DNA of 47,708 nucleotides, taken from NCBI GenBank assembly GCA_007134675.1, contig SLKJ01000086.1, positions 1 through 47,708 of the forward strand, given 5' to 3'. The position numbers and the translations under genes are program-made. Shown in pieces: positions 39,541-47,708 of the stretch (positions are counted from its first letter, which is position 1; each line of letters opens with the position of its first letter). Origin of the DNA: Bacteroidales bacterium (GTDB lineage: Bacteria > Bacteroidota > Bacteroidia > Bacteroidales > PUMT01). The notes under the pieces were generated by a model. That model saw only the letters and a list, made by a program, of their open reading frames with translations, had not been told where the DNA came from and did no database searches.

Positions 39541-40848
39541 ATGGCTTCATTCGAGATCCGGGGAGGTTCTCCCCTCAGGGGACAATTGACAGCACAGGGT
39601 GCAAAAAACGAAGCATTACAGATTATTTGTGCAACCCTTATTACACCCGAAAAGGTGATAATAAAAAATATACCCGACATCCTCGATGTGATGAGGCTTA
39701 TAGAATTGCTTAGGAAACTTGGAGTTACCATCAGCAAGACCGGAGCCGGAGAATATGAGTTCCATGCAGACACAATTGATCTTGAATATCTGCTGACGGA
39801 TGATTTCAGGACAAGAGCCGCGGGACTTCGTGGTTCGGTAATGATAATAGGCCCGCTTCTTGCAAGATTCGGTAAGGCATATATGCCCAAACCGGGAGGG
39901 GACAAGATAGGACGGCGCAGACTTGACACCCATTTTACCGGCTTTATGAAACTGGGAGCCAAATTTGTATACGATATAAAAGAAGATTTTTACAGGGTGG
40001 AGGGGCAGAATCTGAAAGGATGCTACATGCTCCTGGACGAAGCCTCTGTAACCGGTACAGCAAATATAGTGATGGCTGCTGTAATGGCAAAAGGAACTAC
40101 CACCGTTTACAATGCTGCCTGCGAACCATACCTGCAGCAACTCTGCAGAATGCTCAACAGAATGGGCGCAAAAATCAGTGGAGTGGGATCCAACCTGCTT
40201 ACAATTGATGGTGTTGAAAACCTTGAAGGAACCAGCCATACCATTCTGCCCGATATGATCGAGATTGGAAGTTTTATCGGGATGGCTGCAATGACAGAAT
40301 CGGAAATCACAATAAAAAACGTATCCTATGACAACCTGGGAATTATACCTGATGCATTCAGGCGCCTGGGAATTAAACTGGAACGGCGCAATGACGACAT
40401 CTACATCCCTGCTCAGTCGAACTATGAAATAGAAACATATATAGACGGTTCAATAATGACCATCTCCGATGCCATATGGCCCGGCCTGACACCAGACCTG
40501 CTTAGCGTTTTCCTTGTTGTTGCCACCCAGGCAAAAGGTAGCGTGCTTATTCACCAGAAGATGTTCGAAAGCCGGCTCTTTTTTGTGGATAAACTTATGG
40601 ATATGGGAGCCCAGATAATACTTTGCGATCCGCACCGTGCTACCGTTATAGGGTTGAACAAACAATTCCGTCTCAGGGGGACCAACATGGCATCACCCGA
40701 TATAAGGGCAGGGGTGGCTCTGCTTATTGCCGCAATGTCGGCTGAAGGAACAAGTATTATCAATAACATCGAACAGATAGACAGAGGCTATGAGAATATC
40801 GATGAAAGGCTTAATGCCATCGGCGCGCAAATTAAAAGGTTGCCATAA
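39541..40848 (+). CDS. murA: UDP-N-acetylglucosamine 1-carboxyvinyltransferase, Cys-to-Asp variant
   Basis: First committed step of peptidoglycan synthesis: transfers enolpyruvate from PEP to UDP-GlcNAc in the cytoplasm. The 435 residues have GAKNEAL (catalytic Lys/Asn), the active-site loop PKPGGDKIGRRRLDTH, and the C-terminal repeat of the EPT fold (ASPDIRAGVALLIAAMSAEG). The residue matching E. coli Cys115 is Asp121. That substitution keeps activity and blocks covalent attack by fosfomycin in other bacteria, so intrinsic fosfomycin resistance at the target is expected. It lies between the DUF4290 gene and the TlpA-like gene. Confidence 0.96.
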   Translation: MASFEIRGGSPLRGQLTAQGAKNEALQIICATLITPEKVIIKNIPDILDVMRLIELLRKLGVTISKTGAGEYEFHADTIDLEYLLTDDFRTRAAGLRGSVMIIGPLLARFGKAYMPKPGGDKIGRRRLDTHFTGFMKLGAKFVYDIKEDFYRVEGQNLKGCYMLLDEASVTGTANIVMAAVMAKGTTTVYNAACEPYLQQLCRMLNRMGAKISGVGSNLLTIDGVENLEGTSHTILPDMIEIGSFIGMAAMTESEITIKNVSYDNLGIIPDAFRRLGIKLERRNDDIYIPAQSNYEIETYIDGSIMTISDAIWPGLTPDLLSVFLVVATQAKGSVLIHQKMFESRLFFVDKLMDMGAQIILCDPHRATVIGLNKQFRLRGTNMASPDIRAGVALLIAAMSAEGTSIINNIEQIDRGYENIDERLNAIGAQIKRLP

Positions 40849-40870
40849 AATAATTTTATGATTACCTTTG
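40839..40870 (+). promoter_or_regulatory. Promoter of the TlpA-like gene
   Basis: GTTG at 40839-40842, 20 nt spacing, then TACCTTTG at 40863-40870, a close fit to the Bacteroidota consensus. Transcription would start near 40877, 21 nt before the ATG. The -33 box overlaps the last codons of murA. Confidence 0.65.
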
Positions 40871-40897
40871 CAGGTCGTAACCAAAAGATCAATATAA

Positions 40898-41476
40898 ATG
40901 CGAACCGTAAAGATTGCCGGTGGTGCAGCACTCATTCTGCTCCTTGTCATTTTTATATACAACCAGAACAGATCAGGCACAGAAATGTCTCCTGTTATGG
41001 AAACGGGTGTTGAGCCTACCAACAGGACGGGAATTAACCTTGGCGACACAGCCCCCGAACTTGAGTTTGAATCACCTGACGGAGAACTTATTGCGCTCTC
41101 AACCCTTCGTGGAAGCATAGTGCTGATAGATTTCTGGGCCTCATGGTGCGGACCCTGCAGAAGAGGAAACCCCTCCAAGGTAGAGGCATGGCATCAATTC
41201 AGGGACAGGGAGTTTATTAATGGAGATGGGTTCACCATATATTCTGTATCCCTTGACAATAACCATGATGCCTGGCTCAACGGAATTGAGGATGACAGAC
41301 TCTTATGGGAAGCCCATGTAAGCGACCTGAAAGGTTGGAATTCAGTTCCTGCAGCTATGTACCAGGTAAGGAGTATCCCTTCAAGCTTCCTTATTGACGG
41401 TGACGGAGTAATAATAGCGAAAAATCTTCGTGGAGACCTTATATCCGAAGCCCTATACCAGTACCTGAAGGAGTAA
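40898..41476 (+). CDS. TlpA-like membrane-anchored thioredoxin
   Basis: 192 residues. One N-terminal hydrophobic helix (~6-21) probably anchors the protein with its thioredoxin domain in the periplasm. The domain (~48-190) has GDTAPELEFESPDGELIALS, the redox motif WCGPC at 83-87 within IDFWASWCGPCRRGNP, and the cis-Pro region VRSIPSSFLIDGDG. It is a probable thiol-disulfide reductase for exported proteins or cytochrome maturation; the partner cannot be inferred from the neighbours. It has its own promoter match and is separated from grpE by 150 bp. Confidence 0.9.
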   Translation: MRTVKIAGGAALILLLVIFIYNQNRSGTEMSPVMETGVEPTNRTGINLGDTAPELEFESPDGELIALSTLRGSIVLIDFWASWCGPCRRGNPSKVEAWHQFRDREFINGDGFTIYSVSLDNNHDAWLNGIEDDRLLWEAHVSDLKGWNSVPAAMYQVRSIPSSFLIDGDGVIIAKNLRGDLISEALYQYLKE

Positions 41477-41626
41477 TCCTGATCTGCAGTAAAACATTCC
41501 TGAAAATCTGATATTTAATTATTACGGTATCACAGGTATCATGTCAAAATGTCGGTCATTGATGAACGGTCCGGTATTTGATTGGCAGTAATCTCCATAA
41601 AAAATAATATTATTACTCAACAAAAT

Positions 41627-42316
41627 ATGGTTAAACGAAAAAAAAGCGGTCAGAAGGGAAAAAATGGTGAGACAACCGGTAAATCCCGGGATGAAAGACA
41701 ATCCGGCCAGATAACAGATCAACAGGTAAAAACCGAAGAGGACAGGACGCCCCGTAGCGAGAAAACAGGTAATTCTGAAGTCCACGAAGATCAGGAGACT
41801 GAACTGCAGACAGGGGAGGAACAGGAGGAGCTGAAAGATCAGGAGACTGAACTGCAGACAGAGGAGGATAAGCTGGCAGCCTTGGAAGAAAGGCTGAAGG
41901 AGAGTGAAAATAAATATCTCAGACTGGCTGCGGAATTTGATAACTACCGCAAACGTACTTTAAGGGAGAAGGCAGAACTGACAAAATTTGGAGCTGAGAC
42001 TATTCTCGGGGGACTGCTGCCGGTGGTTGATGATTTTGACCGGGCGGTTGAATCGATGAATAACACCAGCGATACAGAGGCTATTAAAAAGGGTGTTGAA
42101 CTTATTCATGTCAAGTTCAGGGAATTCCTGAAACAAAAAGGGGTTAAGGAAATTCAGGCCCTTGGAAATGAATTTGATACTGACCTTCATGAGGCTGTAA
42201 CAAAAATACCGGTCACCTCCAAAAAGGATAAGGGAAAAATCGTTGATGTGATCGAAAAAGGATATCTTCTTCATGATAAGGTTATAAGATATGCTAAAGT
42301 TGTTGTAGGGGAGTAG
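41627..42316 (+). CDS. grpE: Nucleotide exchange factor GrpE
   Basis: Co-chaperone that releases ADP from DnaK. The start is ATG 41627 (MVKRKKSGQKGKNG), giving 229 residues; the ORF track start at 41582 is a TTG 15 codons earlier. The first ~85 residues are charged and low in complexity, including two copies of a 16-residue unit (DQETELQT). A long coiled coil follows (EERLKESENKYLRLAAEFDN, YRKRTLREKAEL), then the C-terminal beta domain (QALGNEFDTDLHEAVTKIPV; VIEKGYLLHDKVIRYAKVVV). It is followed by dnaJ after 39 nt. No exact promoter consensus or heat-shock operator was found in 41477-41626. Confidence 0.95.
   Translation: MVKRKKSGQKGKNGETTGKSRDERQSGQITDQQVKTEEDRTPRSEKTGNSEVHEDQETELQTGEEQEELKDQETELQTEEDKLAALEERLKESENKYLRLAAEFDNYRKRTLREKAELTKFGAETILGGLLPVVDDFDRAVESMNNTSDTEAIKKGVELIHVKFREFLKQKGVKEIQALGNEFDTDLHEAVTKIPVTSKKDKGKIVDVIEKGYLLHDKVIRYAKVVVGE
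41789..41868. repeat. 48-bp tandem duplication in grpE
   Basis: GATCAGGAGACTGAACTGCA starts at 41789 and again at 41837. The two copies are almost identical over about 32 bp, with a 48-bp period. It adds a second 16-residue acidic unit to the GrpE N-terminal tail. Confidence 0.8.
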
Positions 42317-42355
42317 CCCGCAATAATCAACAGTTGATAAAAGAGATACTCGGAA

Positions 42356-43501
42356 ATGGCTAAAAAAGACTATTACGAAATTCTGAATATTAAAAAAAAC
42401 GCCTCCCAGGCTGAGGTGAAATCTGCCTATCGGAAAAAAGCCTTGCAGTACCATCCGGATAAGAATCCTGGTGATCCGACTGCTGAGGAGAAATTCAAAG
42501 AGGCGGCAGAGGCTTATGAAATTCTCAGTAATGAGCAGAAAAGAGCCCGATATGACCAATACGGACATGCTGGTGTAGAAGGAGCCGCAAGTGGTTTCGG
42601 AGGAGGAGGAATGACAATGGAAGATATATTCAGCCATTTCGGAGATATATTCGGCGGCGGTTTTGGAGGTTTCGGGGGATTCTCAGGGGGACGCAGAAGC
42701 CAGAGGGTTAATAAGGGTTCCAATCTCAGGGTAAAAGTAAAACTGAGTCTTAAAGATATTGCCCACGGAGTTGAGAAAAAAATCAAGGTTAACAAATATG
42801 TTGCCTGCCAGGCCTGCGACGGTAGCGGAGCAAAGAACGGATCAGCCTTCAGTGACTGCTCAACCTGCCACGGAACAGGTCAGGTAACAAGAATTTCCAA
42901 CACCTTTCTCGGACAGATGCAATCCACCTCAACCTGCCCATCCTGCGGCGGTGAGGGTAAGATAATAACCAGCAAATGCACCTCCTGCTATGGCGAAGGT
43001 ATAATCAAGGACACCGAATTGGTTAAGCTGAGCATACCTGCCGGCGTCGCAGAGGGAATGCAGATGTCTGTCACCGGCAAGGGGAATGCCGCACGAAGAG
43101 GCGGCATTAACGGTGACCTGCTGGTGCTTATTGAAGAAGAAAAACATCCTGAACTGGTAAGGGATGGCAATGACCTGATCTACTATTTATACCTGAGTTT
43201 TCCCGATGCTGCTCTGGGAGTACCGGTTGAAATACCAACAATAGACGGTAAGGTAAAAATTAAAGTTGAACCGGGTACCCAGCCGGGTAAAATATTGCGC
43301 CTGCGCGGTAAGGGTCTGCCCGATATAAACGGATACGGAAAAGGAGACCTTCTGGTAAACATAAGCGTATGGGTGCCAAAAAACCTTTCAAGGGAGGAAT
43401 CGCAGACTATCAGTAAGCTCAGAGACTCTGACAATTTCACCCCAAATCCCAACAGGGAAGACAAAAGCTTTTTTGAACGGATGAAAAGCTATTTTGAATA
43501 A
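42356..43501 (+). CDS. dnaJ: Chaperone protein DnaJ
   Basis: Type I Hsp40 that loads substrates on DnaK and stimulates its ATPase. The 381 residues have an N-terminal J domain with HPD at 33-35, then a Gly/Phe-rich linker ([13 protein letters not shown]). The zinc-binding region has four repeats, [24 protein letters not shown] and CTSCYGEG, and two substrate-binding beta domains follow. All eight zinc Cys are present. It lies 39 nt after grpE and 23 nt before the ABC ATPase gene, so the four genes to 45820 may form one transcript. Confidence 0.97.
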   Translation: MAKKDYYEILNIKKNASQAEVKSAYRKKALQYHPDKNPGDPTAEEKFKEAAEAYEILSNEQKRARYDQYGHAGVEGAASGFGGGGMTMEDIFSHFGDIFGGGFGGFGGFSGGRRSQRVNKGSNLRVKVKLSLKDIAHGVEKKIKVNKYVACQACDGSGAKNGSAFSDCSTCHGTGQVTRISNTFLGQMQSTSTCPSCGGEGKIITSKCTSCYGEGIIKDTELVKLSIPAGVAEGMQMSVTGKGNAARRGGINGDLLVLIEEEKHPELVRDGNDLIYYLYLSFPDAALGVPVEIPTIDGKVKIKVEPGTQPGKILRLRGKGLPDINGYGKGDLLVNISVWVPKNLSREESQTISKLRDSDNFTPNPNREDKSFFERMKSYFE

Positions 43502-43524
43502 AGGCAAATGTACATTTACAACTA

Positions 43525-44457
43525 ATGGATTTATTTGAGGCCAGAAACATTACCAAGAATTTTGCAGATCACCAGGCGCTCTGTGATGTCAGCATGACCG
43601 TCCCGGAAAAAAGTATTTACGGATTGCTGGGACCTAACGGAGCGGGCAAGACGACCCTTATACGCATTATAAATCAGATCACGGCCCCCGACAAAGGTGA
43701 GATACTGCTCAATAACCGAAGGCTCCGATCTGCTGATATTCACAGAATCGGGTACATGCCTGAAGAGAGGGGGCTTTACAAGAAAATGAAGGTAGGGGAA
43801 CAGGCACTTTATTTAGGCCGGCTGAAAGGGCTGGATAAAAAGACAGCAGTGAAACGTCTTAAACACTGGTTTGAAAAATTTGAAATACAAGCCTGGTGGG
43901 ACAAAAAAGTTGAGGAACTCTCCAAAGGGATGCAGCAAAAAGTGCAGTTCATAATCACTATACTGCATGAACCGGAACTGCTTATATTTGATGAACCCTT
44001 CAGTGGTTTTGACCCCATTAATACCAATCTTCTCAAAAACGAGATTACGGGACTGCGCGAACGCGGAGCAACCATTATTTTTTCCACTCACAATATGGCT
44101 TCCGTAGAGGAGCTTTGCGACCACATAACACTTATCAACAATGCAAAAGCCATTATAAGTGGTCCCGTCCATAATATAAGACAAAAATTCAAACTTGATA
44201 TTTACAGGATAGGTTTTGAGGGAGATGCAGAAAAACTTCACAACATCCTGAATCATGACTATGAAGTGCTTGAATTGACAGGATCATCAGCAGGATATAC
44301 CGCAAGAATCAGGATTAACCGTCAAAGCACTGACAATTTGCTGTTGAAACTGTTGATGCCCCATTTTCACATAACATCTTTCACAGAAGAGATTCCCGGC
44401 ATGAACGATATCTTTATTAACCTTGTAAACAGGCAAAAAACAGGAGTCAATCAATAA
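43525..44457 (+). CDS. ABC exporter ATP-binding protein (NatA-like)
   Basis: 310 residues with one ATPase domain: Walker A GLLGPNGAGKTT, Q-loop near residue 80, signature LSKGMQQKVQF (LSGGQ variant), Walker B LLIFDEPFSGFDP and the switch His in FSTHNM. A ~90-residue C-terminal extension (~220-310) is typical of the NatA/DUF4162 type. Its partner permease begins 13 nt downstream. The exported substrate is not known; Na+ extrusion by NatAB is one described role for the type. The start ATG lies 23 nt after dnaJ. Confidence 0.92.
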   Translation: MDLFEARNITKNFADHQALCDVSMTVPEKSIYGLLGPNGAGKTTLIRIINQITAPDKGEILLNNRRLRSADIHRIGYMPEERGLYKKMKVGEQALYLGRLKGLDKKTAVKRLKHWFEKFEIQAWWDKKVEELSKGMQQKVQFIITILHEPELLIFDEPFSGFDPINTNLLKNEITGLRERGATIIFSTHNMASVEELCDHITLINNAKAIISGPVHNIRQKFKLDIYRIGFEGDAEKLHNILNHDYEVLELTGSSAGYTARIRINRQSTDNLLLKLLMPHFHITSFTEEIPGMNDIFINLVNRQKTGVNQ

Positions 44458-44470
44458 AACCGTAAAAAAA

Positions 44471-45820
44471 ATGCAAAAAAAAAGCTCATTGATCATAGCC
44501 AGGGAGTACCTGTCCAGGGTCAGGAAAAAGTCATTCATCATAATGACCCTGATTGGCCCCCTGCTTTTCGCCGCCATAATTATCGGGCCAATGTGGTTTG
44601 CTACTTTGGAGGACCGGGAGGTGAGAATAATTGCGGTTGTAGACAGCTCAAAACTATTCATTGATAAAATACCTGAAACAGAATATCTGAAATTTGAGTA
44701 CCTGGAAAATACTACTGTTGACCAGATCAGGGAAGATTTTTCAGAAACCCATTACTATGCAGTACTTTATATCGCCCATATCATAACCTCCGCACCCTCC
44801 GCCGTTCAGCTTATGTCGGACCGGCAGCCGAGCCTCAACATCAGGATGCATATAGCCAATGCTATTGAAAAGGAACTTGAAAGGCAGAAACTGGCCACAT
44901 ATAATATTGACAACCTTGAGCAAATTCTTGCTACCATAAAAACCAATGTAAATATCCGCACAATCATATGGCAGGATGACGGGGGTGAGAAGGAAAGCCA
45001 CTCTGAGCTGGCAATGATAACCGGATATATAGGTGGATTTCTTATATACTTCTTTATCTTCCTCTTCGGTGCGCAGGTGATGAGAGGAGTGATCGAGGAA
45101 AAATCCAGCCGTGTTGTTGAGATTATCGTTTCTTCAGTCCGGCCTTTTCAGCTTATGCTGGGGAAGATAGTGGGTATCGGACTGGTGGGACTGACACAGT
45201 TTCTATTATGGGTGGTATTGAGCTTTACTCTAGTGGTACTGGCCCAGCAGATCTTTTTCCCTGATCTTGGTACACCTTCATCTGAAACGGTAGTCCCCGA
45301 AGACTTGTTCTCCTCCAGCACTCTGCATCAGTCCCAGCCAATAGGACCCGATGATTCAGGCAGGATAGCTGAGATCTTCTCTTCGATATCAGCAATAAAT
45401 TTCGGGGTTATGCTGGGGGCCTTTATATTTTATTTCCTTGGAGGTTACCTGCTCTATGCTTCTCTTTTTGCTTCGATCGGGTCAGCAGTGGACAGTGAAA
45501 CAGATACTCAACAGTTCATGCTCCCCATTACAATACCGCTTATCCTTTCCATCATCGTTATGATGAATGCAATAATGAACCCCGAAGGGCCGATTGCTTT
45601 CTGGTTTTCCATTATACCCTTCACATCGCCCATAATTATGATGGCGCGTATCCCTTTTGGTGTTCCGATCTGGGAAGTGACACTTTCCGGGGGTCTGCTG
45701 GTTGGGACCTTTATCCTTACAACCTGGCTCGCAGGTAAAATATACCGAACCGGAATCCTTATGTACGGTAAAAGGGTAAACTACAGAGAACTCTGGAAAT
45801 GGATCAGGTACAGCAGTTGA
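44471..45820 (+). CDS. ABC-2 type exporter permease (NatB-like)
   Basis: 449 residues. One N-terminal membrane helix (~20-40; FIIMTLIGPLLFAAIIIGPM) leads to a large extracytoplasmic domain (~45-180). Five or six helices follow (~185-430), including GGFLIYFFIFLFGAQVMRGV and the conserved cytoplasmic EEKSSRVVEIIVSSVRPFQL. This is the ABC-2/NatB layout. It pairs with the ATPase gene 13 nt upstream. A strong terminator follows 33 bp after the stop, marking the operon end. Confidence 0.9.
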   Translation: MQKKSSLIIAREYLSRVRKKSFIIMTLIGPLLFAAIIIGPMWFATLEDREVRIIAVVDSSKLFIDKIPETEYLKFEYLENTTVDQIREDFSETHYYAVLYIAHIITSAPSAVQLMSDRQPSLNIRMHIANAIEKELERQKLATYNIDNLEQILATIKTNVNIRTIIWQDDGGEKESHSELAMITGYIGGFLIYFFIFLFGAQVMRGVIEEKSSRVVEIIVSSVRPFQLMLGKIVGIGLVGLTQFLLWVVLSFTLVVLAQQIFFPDLGTPSSETVVPEDLFSSSTLHQSQPIGPDDSGRIAEIFSSISAINFGVMLGAFIFYFLGGYLLYASLFASIGSAVDSETDTQQFMLPITIPLILSIIVMMNAIMNPEGPIAFWFSIIPFTSPIIMMARIPFGVPIWEVTLSGGLLVGTFILTTWLAGKIYRTGILMYGKRVNYRELWKWIRYSS

Positions 45821-45853
45821 GGAAAAAGTTAATAACAGTCCCAAAGTATTGGT

Positions 45854-45888
45854 AAACCGGCTTATATGAACCAACAAGCCGGTTTTTT
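45854..45888 (+). terminator. Terminator of the grpE-dnaJ-ABC unit
   Basis: A 10-bp perfect stem, AAACCGGCTT / AAGCCGGTTT, with a 12-nt loop is followed by a run of T. It lies 33 bp after the permease stop. Confidence 0.9.
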
Positions 45889-45926
45889 GTTAATATTGTT
45901 CTAACAGGAAAGTAAATCAGGATCAT

Positions 45927-45934
45927 TATTTTTG
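45927..45934 (+). promoter_or_regulatory. Possible -7 element before the Ppx/GppA gene
   Basis: TATTTTTG matches TAnnTTTG and would start transcription about 14 nt before the ATG at 45955. No -33 box at the right distance was seen. Confidence 0.35.
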
Positions 45935-45954
45935 TTTATTTAAAGACCGTAGTA

Positions 45955-46938
45955 ATGCGATACGCAATTCTTGACCTCGGAACCAACACCTTCAACCTGC
46001 TTGTTATTGAATCCGGACCGGATGGTGGAAACAAAATATTGCTCAGCCGTAAAGTCCCTGTCAAACTTGGTGAGGATGGCATTACAAAGGGAAAAATAAG
46101 TGATAAGGCTTTTGAGCGCGGATTAGCTGCAATTGAAAACCACATGAAATATATAAAAAATCACAAGGTTGATCAGACCCATGCATTTGCCACATCTGCA
46201 ATACGTTCAGCTACCAACGGGCTTTCGTTTGTGAGGACCGTATACCAGAAATTTAATATTGGCATCCAGATTATTTCGGGTGATAAAGAGGCTGAGCTGA
46301 TCTACCTTGGAGTAAAGCAGGCCGTCGATATGGGCGACCGTAAAAATCTGATACTTGACATAGGAGGAGGCAGCAATGAGCTGATAATTGCTGACGATAA
46401 TAAAATATTCTGGAAAAAAAGCTTTCCCCTGGGCATGGCAAGGATGCTCGAACAGTTCAGACCTTCAGACCCCATAATGAATGATGAGATACAGTCACTT
46501 GAAAAACATTTCAGGAAATCAATGAAATGTTTCATTGACGCCGCAATGGAGCACAAACCCGACATACTTGTTGGTTCTTCAGGGTCCTTTGATACTTTTC
46601 GGGCACTCCTTACTGAATCAGGTTATGAGACTTCTGACACCTGCTCCGGTAATGAACCGGGCAATTATCCTACAGGCAATGATCCTCACCTTCCTTACTA
46701 CCGGATCGATCCTGAAAATTTCAGGCGGCTCTTCAAAAGGCTGGTTGAATCTGATGCCGGTGAAAGGCTGTCAATGAAGGGTATGGATCCCATGAGAGTG
46801 GAAATGATTGTTATTGCCGCTATTTTTGTTAATTTTATTATCCGTGAACTAAATATCAGGCATATGATACAGTCAGACTATTCCCTTAAAGAAGGGGCTG
46901 TTGCCGAGATTCTTAACCGGCATATTCTGTCCGCCTGA
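45955..46938 (+). CDS. Ppx/GppA family phosphatase (exopolyphosphatase-like)
   Basis: 327 residues of the ASKHA fold. Phosphate-binding loop 1 is LDLGTNTFNLLVIE at the N-terminus; FATSAIRSATNG, IISGDKEAELIYLGV and the second glycine loop LILDIGGGSNELIIAD follow. The protein has only the two ASKHA subdomains and lacks the extra C-terminal HD-like domain of E. coli Ppx. It probably hydrolyses polyphosphate or (p)ppGpp/pppGpp; the sequence cannot tell which. The sigma-54 response regulator gene starts 45 nt downstream on the same strand. Confidence 0.92.
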   Translation: MRYAILDLGTNTFNLLVIESGPDGGNKILLSRKVPVKLGEDGITKGKISDKAFERGLAAIENHMKYIKNHKVDQTHAFATSAIRSATNGLSFVRTVYQKFNIGIQIISGDKEAELIYLGVKQAVDMGDRKNLILDIGGGSNELIIADDNKIFWKKSFPLGMARMLEQFRPSDPIMNDEIQSLEKHFRKSMKCFIDAAMEHKPDILVGSSGSFDTFRALLTESGYETSDTCSGNEPGNYPTGNDPHLPYYRIDPENFRRLFKRLVESDAGERLSMKGMDPMRVEMIVIAAIFVNFIIRELNIRHMIQSDYSLKEGAVAEILNRHILSA

Positions 46939-46983
46939 CGGGAACAACAGCATCTCTGCATATTGAATAACCTAATATAAAAA

Positions 46984-47708
46984 ATGGCCAATATCCTTGT
47001 TATTGACGATGAGAAAAGCATAAGGAACACCCTCAAGGAGGTTCTGGAATATGAAAAACATAGTATTGACCTGTCGTCCGACGGCGAGGAGGGCCTTGAC
47101 CTTTTTAAAAAGAATAAGTATGACGTGGTTCTGCTCGATATCAAGATGCCGGGCATGGATGGCATTGAAGTGCTTGAAACCATTATGGCAGAAACCCATG
47201 ACATACCTGTAATAATGATTTCCGGACATGGGAACATAGACACCGCAGTGGAGGCAATAAAAAAAGGCGCCTATGATTTTATTGAGAAACCACTCGACCT
47301 TAACAGGCTGCTGATTACTATCAGGAACGCGCTTGATAAATCAGATCTTATTACCGAAACAAGAGCACTTAAAAGGAAAGTGAGCAAAACAAATGAAATG
47401 GTTGGTGAATCTCAGGTGATGAAGAGGGTTAAGGAGATGATTGACCGCGTGGCGGCCACTGATGCCAGGGTTCTTATAACAGGCAAAAACGGAACCGGCA
47501 AGGAACTGGTTGCAAGGTGGCTTCATGAAAAAAGCAACCGCTCATCCCAGCCATTCATTGAGGTAAATTGCGCGGCTATACCATCGGAGCTTATAGAAAG
47601 CGAGCTTTTCGGGCATGAAAAGGGCGCCTTTACCTCTGCTCACAAAGAGAGAAAAGGCAAGTTCGAGCAGGCAAACAAGGGAACAATATTCCTTGATGAG
47701 ATAGGAGA
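46984..47708 (+). CDS. Sigma-54-dependent response regulator, NtrC family (3' end outside window)
   Basis: The frame is open from ATG 46984 to the window end (~241 residues visible), which is why the ORF track omits it. The receiver domain (~1-120) has the acidic pair in LVIDDEKSIR, phospho-acceptor D52 in LLDIKMPGMDG and the Lys in FIEKPLDL. The AAA+ domain starts near 135 (MVGESQVMKRVKEMIDRVAA), with Walker A GKNGTGKELVAR and the sigma-54 contact loop ELFGHEKGAFTSAHKER; Walker B starts at the edge (GTIFLDEIG). The loop reads GAFTSA rather than GAFTGA. The C-terminal helix-turn-helix is not visible. It probably activates sigma-54 promoters; no cognate kinase is in the window. Confidence 0.93.
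   Translation, partial: MANILVIDDEKSIRNTLKEVLEYEKHSIDLSSDGEEGLDLFKKNKYDVVLLDIKMPGMDGIEVLETIMAETHDIPVIMISGHGNIDTAVEAIKKGAYDFIEKPLDLNRLLITIRNALDKSDLITETRALKRKVSKTNEMVGESQVMKRVKEMIDRVAATDARVLITGKNGTGKELVARWLHEKSNRSSQPFIEVNCAAIPSELIESELFGHEKGAFTSAHKERKGKFEQANKGTIFLDEIG

Noticed and set aside
41582-41626. GrpE start at TTG 41582
   Set aside because: ATG 41627 lies just downstream and begins the charged tail typical of GrpE; the 15 extra residues have no support.

Overview
The window is chromosomal DNA from a member of the Bacteroidota, probably a Bacteroidales/Marinilabiliales-type lineage; the sequence alone does not give a genus. Support comes from T9SS sorting signals of type A (a remnant) and type B (a PKD/CHU_C protein), Bacteroidota -7 promoter elements of the form TAnnTTTG before several genes, a ribosomal operon without tuf between fusA and rpsJ, zinc-free forms of L36 and S14, a DUF4290 gene beside murA, and an EF-G2 paralogue. 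The DNA is moderately AT-rich. I saw no rRNA, tRNA, insertion sequence, CRISPR array or prophage.

Layout. (1) 1-1000: the 3' part of a large secreted protein, ended by a TGA just before an orphan T9SS sorting signal. This is joined in frame to a decayed N-terminus of an SLC5-type sodium/solute symporter, so it looks like a deletion scar. (2) 1019-4549, minus: hisS, a DUF4870 membrane protein and the ABC-F factor ettA. (3) 4698-9891: a membrane hybrid histidine kinase whose ATP-binding domain has lost its signature boxes, convergent with a 1137-residue sensor made of 14 propeller repeats, a Y_Y_Y domain, one membrane helix and a SpoIIE/PP2C phosphatase. (4) 10011-12744, minus: gltA and eno, each followed by a clear terminator. 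(5) 12839-30822, minus: one long str-S10-spc-alpha ribosomal array from rpsL to rplQ, including fusA, secY, map, infA, rpmJ (too short for the ORF track) and rpoA, closed by a hairpin terminator. (6) 30823-31346: a 524-bp divergent regulatory region with three promoter matches and an iterated CCGT-A-rich motif. (7) 31347-36014: EF-G2, an MscS channel and a T9SS-B protein. (8) 36222-41476, plus: PcrA/UvrD helicase, DUF4290 protein, MurA with the Cys-to-Asp change, and a TlpA-like thioredoxin. (9) 41627-45888, plus: grpE-dnaJ followed by a NatAB-like ABC exporter and a terminator. (10) 45955-47708, plus: a Ppx/GppA phosphatase and a sigma-54 response regulator cut by the window end.

Most of the window is translation, protein-folding and central-metabolism housekeeping. 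The less ordinary parts are the convergent pseudokinase / propeller-phosphatase pair, the gene-decay junction at the left end, the EF-G2 with altered GTPase motifs facing the str operon across a structured intergenic region, and the MurA active-site change. I did not find a clearly undescribed multi-gene system; the kinase/phosphatase pair is the nearest candidate.
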